A stretch of DNA of 64,000 nucleotides from Streptomyces noursei ATCC 11455. GTDB taxonomy: Bacteria > Actinomycetota > Actinomycetes > Streptomycetales > Streptomycetaceae. The notes under the pieces were generated by a model. The model saw only the letters and a program-made list of their open reading frames with translations. It was not told where the DNA came from and ran no database searches. Location of the stretch: positions 1,860,001-1,924,000 of the forward strand of contig NZ_CP011533.1 of assembly GCF_001704275.1 (NCBI RefSeq), read 5' to 3'. Shown here one piece after another: positions 57,495 to 64,000 of the stretch (the first letter of the stretch is position 1; every line of letters starts with the position of its first letter). A program made the position numbers and the translations under genes.

Positions 57495-59642
57495 ATGGCC
57501 GAGCGGCCCCCCGACCCCTCCACGGAGGGCTACGACCCCCGTGCCGACCGGGAAACGCCCCGGGTCGAGGAGGCGGCATCCGGGGTGTCCCACCACGAGC
57601 CGATCGACCTGCGCGAACGGCTCTCGCTCAACCGCATGGGCACCTTCGACTGGGACCTGGACCGCGGGCGCATGGACCTGGACCCCGGTGCCATGGAGGT
57701 CTTCGACCTGCGCCCCGGGGAGTACGACGGCGCGCCGATGTCGCTGATCTCCCGAGTGCCGCCGGAGGAGGGCCTGCGGCTGGACGCCGCGCTCTCCCAG
57801 GCCCTCCAGGACGGCAACTCCTCCTACGGCGCGTACTTCCGGGTCCAGTGCCGCGACGGGACCCGGCGCTGGACCCACTCCCAGGGCCGGATCCTGCACG
57901 ACGCACGGGGCGTGGCGTACCGGGTCATCGGCATCGTCCGGGAGGCGACCAGCGAACTCGCCGACTCCGCGCTGCTGCGCTCGCTCCAGCAGGAACGGCA
58001 GCGGCAGACGGTGATGGTGCAGCAGACCACCGCGGCGCTGGCCCGCGCCCTGTCGGTCGAGGACGTCACGCGGGTGCTGACCGGCAGCGGCGGCGCCCGG
58101 CGGTTCGGCGCGGACGCGCTGGTGCTGGGTCTGGTCCAGAACGACCGGTTCGAGGTGATCGCGGCCGCCGGGCTGGACGGCGAGGTGCCCGCCGACATGA
58201 CGCACTCGCACCTGGACGACACCCTCCCGCTGTCCGACGCGGTGCGCTCCCGGCGGCCGAGCTTCCTGAGCACCCGGGGCGAGCTGATCGCCCGCTATCC
58301 GCGGCTGCGCCCGTACGGGGACGTGCTGCCGACCGGCAGTGCCGCCTTCCTGCCGTTGATCGCGCAGGACACCGTGCTCGGGGCGCTGGGGCTGTTCAAC
58401 CACGAGCCGGCGGTGCAGTCGCCGGAGGCCCGGAACCTGGCGCTGGCGCTGGCCGGTGTGGTGGCGCAGTCCCTGCAGCGGGCCACCCTCTTCGACCAGG
58501 AGCGGGAGTTCGCGACCGGGTTGCAGGCGGCGATGCTGCCGCGCCGGCTGCCGCCCATCGCGGGCGGCCAGGTCACCGTCCGCTACCACCCGGCGAGCGT
58601 CGGGCGGGACGTCGGCGGCGACTGGTACGACGTGATCGCGCTGCCGCAGGGCCGCACCGGGCTGGTGGTCGGCGACGTCCAGGGGCACGACACGCACGCC
58701 GCGGCGGTGATGGGCCAGTTGCGGATCGCGCTGCGCGCCTACGCCAGCGAGGGCCACCCGCCGGAGACGGTGCTGGTGCGGGCCTCCCGCTTCCTGGCGG
58801 AGCTGGAGACCGAGCGGTTCGCGACCTGCACCTACGTCCAGGCCGACCTGGAGTCCGGGGCGCTGTACGTCGCCCGGGCCGGCCACCTGGGGCCGCTGAT
58901 CTGCAACGCCTCCCGGCACATCGACTGGCCGGAGATCCGCGGCGGGCTGCCGCTGGGGCTGGCCACCGGCTTCGGGGAGGACCACTTCCCCGAGACCCAG
59001 CTGTTCCTGGAGCCGGGTTCGACGCTGCTGCTGTGCACCGACGGGCTGGTCGAGCAGCCCGGCCAGGACATCTCGGCCGGGATCGACGCGCTGTCCGCCG
59101 CGGTCCGCGCCGGTCCCACCGCGCTGGAGGCGCTCGCCGACCGGCTCTCCGACCACCTGTGGGCCGAACCCGGCTCGGACGACGACATGGCGCTCCTGCT
59201 GCTGCACCGCAGCACGATCCCGGGCGAGGCCGCCACGCCGCGGCTGCGGCTGCACGTCCACCAGGCCGACCCGGCGGGCACCGCGGAGGTCCGCTCGGCG
59301 CTGCGCCGCACGTTGGACCAGTGGCGGGCGGGCGCGGTCACCCACGACGTGGAGGTGGCCGCCTCCGAGCTGATCGCCAACGCGCTCACCCACACCGAGA
59401 GCGGCGCCCTGGTCTCGGTGGAGGTGGTGCCCGGTTCCCCGCGCCGGCTCCGGCTGGAGGTCGAGGACCGGTCCAGTCAGTGGCCGCGGCGCCGGCACCC
59501 CGGCGAGACGGCGACCTCGGGGCGGGGGCTGCTGCTGGTGGAGGCGCTGTCGGACCGGTGGGGCGCCGAGCCGCGGGGGTCGGGCAAGGCGCTGTGGTGC
59601 GAGTTCGTGCTGCCGGACGACCCGGCCGGAAACGGAGCCTGA
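57495..59642 (+). CDS. PAS-GAF-SpoIIE phosphatase with C-terminal HATPase
   Basis: 715 residues. PAS (about 40-150, GTFDWDLDRGRMDL), GAF (about 170-330, FGADALVLGLVQNDRFEVIA), PP2C-type SpoIIE/RsbU phosphatase (about 350-570, DVGGDWYDVIALPQGRTGLV, VGDVQGHD, CTDGLVEQ, DDDMALLLL) and an RsbW-like HATPase (about 590-710, EVAASELIANALTHTESGAL). These proteins set anti-anti-sigma phosphorylation, controlling SigB/SigF-type sigma factors; carrying both phosphatase and kinase halves is typical in Streptomyces. The ATG follows AAGGTG. Confidence 0.93.
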   Translation: MAERPPDPSTEGYDPRADRETPRVEEAASGVSHHEPIDLRERLSLNRMGTFDWDLDRGRMDLDPGAMEVFDLRPGEYDGAPMSLISRVPPEEGLRLDAALSQALQDGNSSYGAYFRVQCRDGTRRWTHSQGRILHDARGVAYRVIGIVREATSELADSALLRSLQQERQRQTVMVQQTTAALARALSVEDVTRVLTGSGGARRFGADALVLGLVQNDRFEVIAAAGLDGEVPADMTHSHLDDTLPLSDAVRSRRPSFLSTRGELIARYPRLRPYGDVLPTGSAAFLPLIAQDTVLGALGLFNHEPAVQSPEARNLALALAGVVAQSLQRATLFDQEREFATGLQAAMLPRRLPPIAGGQVTVRYHPASVGRDVGGDWYDVIALPQGRTGLVVGDVQGHDTHAAAVMGQLRIALRAYASEGHPPETVLVRASRFLAELETERFATCTYVQADLESGALYVARAGHLGPLICNASRHIDWPEIRGGLPLGLATGFGEDHFPETQLFLEPGSTLLLCTDGLVEQPGQDISAGIDALSAAVRAGPTALEALADRLSDHLWAEPGSDDDMALLLLHRSTIPGEAATPRLRLHVHQADPAGTAEVRSALRRTLDQWRAGAVTHDVEVAASELIANALTHTESGALVSVEVVPGSPRRLRLEVEDRSSQWPRRRHPGETATSGRGLLLVEALSDRWGAEPRGSGKALWCEFVLPDDPAGNGA

Positions 59643-59771
59643 ACTCCCTTTTCCGGTACGGGAGATGATTCCGTGCGGATCGGCCGCGCGGGGCTGCCGG
59701 AACGGGGCCGCCGGCCGCCGCTGTCGTGTCAGGATGGCGGCGACCGTTCGTCATGCAGGGGGAGGGCACCG

Positions 59772-61337
59772 ATGAGTGGCAGACCCGCCGGCCGGTGGTT
59801 CCCGTACGGGCCCGGCAGTCGTGCCGTACTGATCGGGACGAGCCGCTTCAGCAGCCCGGACCTGCCGGGCATCCCGTCGGTGGCGAGCAACCTCCAGGGG
59901 CTGTGGGCGGCCCTGACCCACCCCGTGCGGGGGCTGTTGGCCCCGGAGCACTGCCGGGTGGTGCCGGACCCCACCGACGCGTCGGCGGTCGGCGCGGCGC
60001 TGGCCTGGGCGGTGCGGGAGGCGGAGGAACTGCTGCTGGTCTACTACGCGGGGCACGGTGTGCTGGACGACACCGGGCTGCTGCACCTGGGGTTGGTGCA
60101 CACCGACCTCGACCAGGTGGGCTTCTCCGCGGTCCCGATCGAGCTGGTGAAACGGCATGTGGGCGAGGCCCGGGCGCGGGCCCGGGTGCTGGTGGTGGAC
60201 TGCTGCTTCTCGGGCCGGGCGGTGGCCGCGATGGCCGAGCCGGCCGGGCTCGCCGTCGGCCAGCTCGACCTGGCCGGCACCTACACGCTGACGTCCACGA
60301 CCCGGACCGCCCCGGCCCACGCGCCGGCCGGGGAGACCTACACCGCCTTCACCGGTGCGCTGCTGGCCGCGCTGGCCGAGCCGGTCCCGCTCACCCTCGA
60401 CGAGGTGCACGGGCGGGTGGACGGGACGTTGCGCTCCCGGGGGTTGCCCCGGCCGCAGCGCCGGTCGGCGGGCGCCGCGGGGTCGCTGGTCCTGGTGCGC
60501 GAGGCGGCGGGAGCGGCGGATACGGCGCGCGCCGCGGGCCCGGTGCCGCCCCCGCCACCCCGCACCCCACCGCCCCGCACCCCACCGCCCGGCGGCCCGC
60601 CGCCGTTCCACCTCGGCGCGCCCGTCCCGCCGCCGCGGTCGGCCCGCCGCCCCGTGCTGGTCGCGGCGGCAGTGGGCGGCGTCGTCGCCCTGCTTCTGAC
60701 ATCACCGCTGGTCCGAGGGATGTTCTCGGGTGACGGCGGGAGCGACGGGCGCTCCGGGAGCGGTTCCGCATCGGGCGGCCGAACCGCTCCCGGCGGTTCC
60801 GGCGGCAGTACCGGGGGCACGGACCCTTCGTCCGCCGGCCCCTCCGCCCCGCAGGCCGACGGCCCCACCCACCCGGCCAAGGTGGTCTACCGCGACCGGA
60901 CGTTGATCTGGCGCGCGGCGAGCTGTCTGGGCAGCGTCTCCCAGGCACTGGACCTCGACACGCCCGCGGTCACCCCCGGCCTGATGGACGGTTCCGGCGC
61001 CACCGACCTCGACTACATCGGCTGCCAGAACGGTATGAACGGCGCCCAGGCGGTGATCACAGTCAGCCACAGCTACGGCAGCCCCGTCCGGGCCGGCACC
61101 GCCGACGCCCGGACCGATACCGCCGCGGCCTGCCGCGCGGCCGCCGAGGGCAGCCCGCTGGGCACGTACACCAATGCCGGAAAGATCCCCGTCGGGACGG
61201 TGTGGTGCGTGGTGACCGGACGCAACCAGGTGGCCAAGGTGACCTTCACCGGGGTGGACCCGCAGGACGGCAGCAGCGGCGCCACCGCGGACAACCCGAC
61301 CTTCCGCCTGTCCCTCACCCTGTGGGCGGCACCCTGA
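59772..61337 (+). CDS. membrane-anchored caspase-like (metacaspase/EACC-type) protein
   Basis: 521 residues from ATG 59772 (GGGGAGGG about six bases upstream). A caspase-fold domain spans about 1-260: AVLIGTSRF, catalytic H95 in VYYAGHGVL and C145 in VVDCCFSG. A Pro-rich linker (about 262-290), one membrane helix (about 293-313), a Gly/Ser spacer and an outer domain with three cysteines (about 365-521, ASCLGSVSQALDLDTPAV, CQNGMNGAQAVITV) follow. The protease would be inside, the C-terminal domain outside. Relatives are linked to signalling or programmed death; target unknown. Confidence 0.85.
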   Translation: MSGRPAGRWFPYGPGSRAVLIGTSRFSSPDLPGIPSVASNLQGLWAALTHPVRGLLAPEHCRVVPDPTDASAVGAALAWAVREAEELLLVYYAGHGVLDDTGLLHLGLVHTDLDQVGFSAVPIELVKRHVGEARARARVLVVDCCFSGRAVAAMAEPAGLAVGQLDLAGTYTLTSTTRTAPAHAPAGETYTAFTGALLAALAEPVPLTLDEVHGRVDGTLRSRGLPRPQRRSAGAAGSLVLVREAAGAADTARAAGPVPPPPPRTPPPRTPPPGGPPPFHLGAPVPPPRSARRPVLVAAAVGGVVALLLTSPLVRGMFSGDGGSDGRSGSGSASGGRTAPGGSGGSTGGTDPSSAGPSAPQADGPTHPAKVVYRDRTLIWRAASCLGSVSQALDLDTPAVTPGLMDGSGATDLDYIGCQNGMNGAQAVITVSHSYGSPVRAGTADARTDTAAACRAAAEGSPLGTYTNAGKIPVGTVWCVVTGRNQVAKVTFTGVDPQDGSSGATADNPTFRLSLTLWAAP

Positions 61338-61359
61338 CCCGGCGGGCGACACCGCCGGG
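61338..61359. terminator. hairpin after the caspase-like gene
   Basis: CCCGGCGG (61338-61345) pairs with CCGCCGGG (61352-61359), six-base loop, between convergent stops. Confidence 0.6.
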
Positions 61360-61389
61360 CCAGGGCACTCCGGGCAGAGGTGGTCAGGT

Positions 61390-62787
61390 TCAGTCCTCCG
61401 GCCCGTACCACAGCGTCGTCATGTTGCAGAACTCGCGCATGCCGTGGCCGGAGAGCTCCCGGCCGTAGCCGGAGCGCTTGGCGCCGCCGAAGGGCATGCC
61501 GGGGTGCGAGGCGGTCATGCCGTTGAAGTACACCCCGCCGGCCTGGAGTTCCCGGGCCAGCCGCTCCTGTTCGACGGCGTCCCGGGTCCAGGCGTTGGAA
61601 CTGAGGCCGAACGGCGTGTCGTTGGCGAGCTCGATCGCCTCGTCGAGGTCGGCGACGCGGTAGAGCGTGGCGACCGGGCCGAACGCCTCCTCGTGGTGGA
61701 TGCGCATGCTCGGGGTGATGCCGGCGAGCACGGTCGGCTCGTAGAACCAGCCGGCGCGGTGGTCGGGCGGGCGCCGGCCGCCGCACAGTGCCCGGGCCCC
61801 CTGGTGGACCGCGTCGTCGACGAGTTCCTCCAGGTCGGAGCGGCCCTGTTCGCTGGCGAGCGGTCCGACGTCGGTGGCCTCGTCCATCGGGTCGCCGACG
61901 GTGAGCGCGGCCATGCCGGCGGTGAATCGCTCGGCGAAGGCGTCGTGGACGTCCTCGTGGACGATGAACCGCTTGGCGGCGATGCAGGATTGGCCGTTGT
62001 TCTGGACCCGGGCGGTGACGCCGACCCGGGCGGCCTTGTCGAGGTCGGCCGAGGGCAGCACGACGTAGGGGTCGCTGCCGCCCAGTTCGAGGACGGTCTT
62101 CTTGATCTCGTCGCCGGCGACGGCGGCGACCGAGCGGCCGGCGGGTTCACTGCCGGTGAGGGTGGCGGCGGCGATCCGCGGGTCGCGCAGCACCTCCTCG
62201 ACGGCGCCGGAGCCGATCAGCAGGGTCTGGAAGCAGCCGTCGGGGTAGCCGGCGCGGCGGAAGAGCTCCTCCAGGTAGAGCGCGGTCTGCGGGACGTTGG
62301 AGGCGTGTTTGAGCAGCCCGGTGTTGCCGGCCATCAGGGCGGGGGCGGCGAACCGGACGACCTGCCAGAGCGGGAAGTTCCAGGGCATCACCGCGAGGAT
62401 GGTGCCGAGCGGGCGGTAGCGCACCACCGCGCGGATGGCTCCGGAGTCGCGGACGTCGGCGGGGTCGGGCCGCTCGTCGGCGAGCAGCGCCTCGGCGTGG
62501 TCGGCGTACCAGCGCATCGCTTTGACGCACTTGGCGGCCTCGGCGCGGGCCTGGACCAGGGGTTTGCCCATCTCGGTGGTGAGGGTGCGGGCGACGCCGT
62601 CCTGGTCGGCTTCGAGCAGGTCGGCGGCGCGGTGCAGGAGTTCGGCGCGGCGGGCGAACGACGTGCCGCGGTGGATCTGGAACGCCTGGTCGGCGCGGAC
62701 CAGGCGGTCCTCGATCTCGCCCGCGTTGAGCGCGTCGAAGGTCTTGAGGGTCTCGCCGGTGGCCGGGTTGACCGTGGCGATGGCCAT
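61390..62787 (-). CDS. NAD(P)-dependent succinate-semialdehyde dehydrogenase
   Basis: 465 residues from ATG 62787; AAGGAGG lies seven bases upstream and overlaps the competing GTG at 62796. The aldehyde dehydrogenase core has the catalytic Glu in LELGGSDP and Cys in NNGQSCIAAKRFI, and MPWNFPLWQVVRFAAPALMA is characteristic of the GabD/Sad group. Converts succinate semialdehyde to succinate, ending GABA or tyrosine breakdown. No gabT is adjacent. Confidence 0.92.
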   Translation of the reverse strand: MAIATVNPATGETLKTFDALNAGEIEDRLVRADQAFQIHRGTSFARRAELLHRAADLLEADQDGVARTLTTEMGKPLVQARAEAAKCVKAMRWYADHAEALLADERPDPADVRDSGAIRAVVRYRPLGTILAVMPWNFPLWQVVRFAAPALMAGNTGLLKHASNVPQTALYLEELFRRAGYPDGCFQTLLIGSGAVEEVLRDPRIAAATLTGSEPAGRSVAAVAGDEIKKTVLELGGSDPYVVLPSADLDKAARVGVTARVQNNGQSCIAAKRFIVHEDVHDAFAERFTAGMAALTVGDPMDEATDVGPLASEQGRSDLEELVDDAVHQGARALCGGRRPPDHRAGWFYEPTVLAGITPSMRIHHEEAFGPVATLYRVADLDEAIELANDTPFGLSSNAWTRDAVEQERLARELQAGGVYFNGMTASHPGMPFGGAKRSGYGRELSGHGMREFCNMTTLWYGPED

Positions 62788-62838
62788 GGTCAGCACCTCC
62801 TTGCGGTGTGGTGCGGTAGCGGGGTGCGACGGCCGGGC

Positions 62839-63171
62839 TCAGGGCCCGGCTTCACATGCCTGTCCGCCCCGCGGCTCCTGGGTGAGCGGCCGGGGGGCCG
62901 GGGACGGCTCCGGGACCGGGTCGGGGTCGGGTCCGGGCGGGCGCGGCACCGGCAAGGGTTCCGGGGGGATCGGCTCGGGCGGCTCCGGCGGGGCGGGCGG
63001 CCCGGGCAGCGGCTCGGGCGGGGCGGGGCCGGGCGGCGGCTCCGGGATCGGGCCGGGCGGGGGTTCCGGGACGGGGCCGGGCGGCGGGCCACCGGGGTCC
63101 GGCGGAAGCGGCGGTGGCTCCCGGTCGCAGACGGGTGCGCGGTCACGGCGGACGAGCGGTTGCCGCTGCAC
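62839..63171 (-). CDS. proline-rich low-complexity protein
   Basis: 110 residues from GTG 63171, with GGAGG exactly six bases upstream. After a basic start (QRQPLVRRDRAPVCDRE) nearly all the protein is Pro with Gly/Glu in the pattern EPPPGPxP, from about 19 to 95. No export signal is evident. Such frames can arise by chance in 75% GC DNA, but the ribosome site argues for a gene. The function, if any, may be a spacer or wall-associated polyproline. Confidence 0.4.
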   Translation of the reverse strand: MQRQPLVRRDRAPVCDREPPPLPPDPGGPPPGPVPEPPPGPIPEPPPGPAPPEPLPGPPAPPEPPEPIPPEPLPVPRPPGPDPDPVPEPSPAPRPLTQEPRGGQACEAGP

Positions 63172-63310
63172 GACGGGCCTCCGGGATGAGACGACGGGTG
63201 GCGGATGAGCCCCCGTACCCGAGTCTGGCCCGTCCGCGGCCGGGCCGCACGGCGGATTCCGGCGCCGGGGCGGGCCGGTCTCCCGGCACCGGAAGGCCCG
63301 CCCCGGGGCG

Positions 63311-64000
63311 TCAGGGCTGCGGGTCGCGGGCGTCGTAGCGGGCGAAGGCGCGCCGGCCCAGTCCGAGCGCGGTCACGACCAGGACGCAGGCCAGGCCGCC
63401 GCCGACCACCGCGACGGCGGGCGAGCTCAGGTCGGCCGTGGAACCGGCGAGGAAGTCGCCGAGCCGCGGCCCGCCGGCGACCACCACGATGAAGACGCCC
63501 TGGAGCCGGCCGCGCATCTCGTCCGGGGTGGCGGCCTGCAGCATGGTGCTGCGGAACACCATGGACACGGTGTCCGCGCAGCCCGCGACGGCCAGGAAGA
63601 ACAGGCCCAGCCACAGGTGCCGGGAGAGGCCGAAGGCGGCGATCGCCGCGCCCCAGGCCGCCACCCCGAGCAGGATGGCCAGGCCGTGCCGGCGGACGCC
63701 GCCGAGCCAGCCGGAGAACAGCCCGCCCAGGACGGCGCCGACCGCGGGGGCGGCGACCAGCAGGCCGACGGTCCTGGCGTCGCCGCCGAACCACAGTGCG
63801 GCGATCGCCGGGTACAGCGCGCGCGGCTGGGCCAGCACCATCGCCGCGAGGTCGGCGAAGAACGTCATCCGCAGGTTGGGGCGGGTGGCGAGGAAGCGCA
63901 GGCCGTCCAGGACGGAGGCCCGGCGGGGTGGTCCTTCGCCCTGGTCGGGCCGCATGGCGGGCAGGCGCCACATCGCGTAGAGCGAGGCGCCGAAGGCGAC
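63311..64000 (-). CDS. MFS exporter (partial, N-terminus beyond the right edge)
   Basis: The last 229 codons of an MFS protein; the frame is open to 64000. Six membrane helices of the C-terminal half are visible, with the EntS-like block MLQAATPDEMRGRLQGVFIV (DExRGR loop) and FWRSTM-like FRSTM. The group includes enterobactin and macrolide exporters. Substrate and regulation cannot be judged without the missing half. Confidence 0.85.
   Translation of the reverse strand, partial: VAFGASLYAMWRLPAMRPDQGEGPPRRASVLDGLRFLATRPNLRMTFFADLAAMVLAQPRALYPAIAALWFGGDARTVGLLVAAPAVGAVLGGLFSGWLGGVRRHGLAILLGVAAWGAAIAAFGLSRHLWLGLFFLAVAGCADTVSMVFRSTMLQAATPDEMRGRLQGVFIVVVAGGPRLGDFLAGSTADLSSPAVAVVGGGLACVLVVTALGLGRRAFARYDARDPQP

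Overview
The window is very GC-rich, with strong third-position G/C bias, many GTG starts, ATGA/TGATG stop-start overlaps, Tat signals and a full ergothioneine set (egtABCD). Together these point to an actinomycete, almost certainly a Streptomyces or close relative, and to an accessory or arm-like chromosome region: catabolic, secreted and regulatory genes, with no rRNA or intact tRNA. No NRPS/PKS or other biosynthetic core is present. All calls were made by reading the sequence, with no database searches.

Layout, left to right. 1-5100: an acyl-CoA dehydrogenase (cut by the window edge) coupled to a quinone oxidoreductase, an XRE/MmyB-type regulator, a secreted GH18 protein, a truncated aminoglycoside-phosphotransferase-like remnant and an HxlR regulator facing a PLP aminotransferase across a paired operator-like site. 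6631-10995: egtABCD, four overlapping genes. 11122-14342: two unrelated phospholipase C-type genes around a secreted S1 protease. 14471-24732: DUF2165, a self-sufficient CYP102-type P450-reductase divergent from a PAS-LuxR regulator, stress genes (Usp, dodecin), transporters, an ArsR-like regulator and a HEAT-like protein. 24847-33719: secreted GH92 mannosidase, EF-hand protein, UvrA-like ATPase, and a TetR/CYP105/ferredoxin/ferredoxin-reductase group that forms a complete P450 electron chain.

33720-36520 is the odd part. Its base composition is lower in GC. The minus strand carries frameshifted pieces that read like a phage head module in the usual order (MuF-like head protein, scaffold, major capsid). 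Three small intact plus-strand genes sit in or beside it: two secreted peptides and a 66-residue protein made of five near-perfect 13-residue repeats. The region is bounded by a 3' tRNA half, as expected of an attachment-site scar. The five-repeat protein is the best candidate here for something undescribed.

36517-45829: a CapA-like protein, an alpha/beta hydrolase, a large protein fusing an Mrr-type nuclease to a TerD domain (possible defence or stress protein), a broken triosephosphate-isomerase/dehydrogenase chimera, GH105, an acyl-CoA ligase, a TIGR03086 protein and a small orphan gene. 46253-52544: lipase maturation factor, TPR protein, lactonase, amino-acid permease and an Rpf-LysM cell-wall protein with a structured leader. 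53250-57296: PaaX regulator, an intergenic palindromic element with perfect terminal inverted repeats, then an AidB-like dehydrogenase, enoyl-CoA hydratase and DUF1990 operon. 57495-64000: a PAS-GAF-SpoIIE-HATPase phosphatase, a membrane-anchored caspase-like protein, succinate-semialdehyde dehydrogenase, a proline-rich protein and an MFS exporter cut by the right edge.

Convergent genes are mostly separated by strong GC hairpins, and three convergent pairs overlap in their coding ends.
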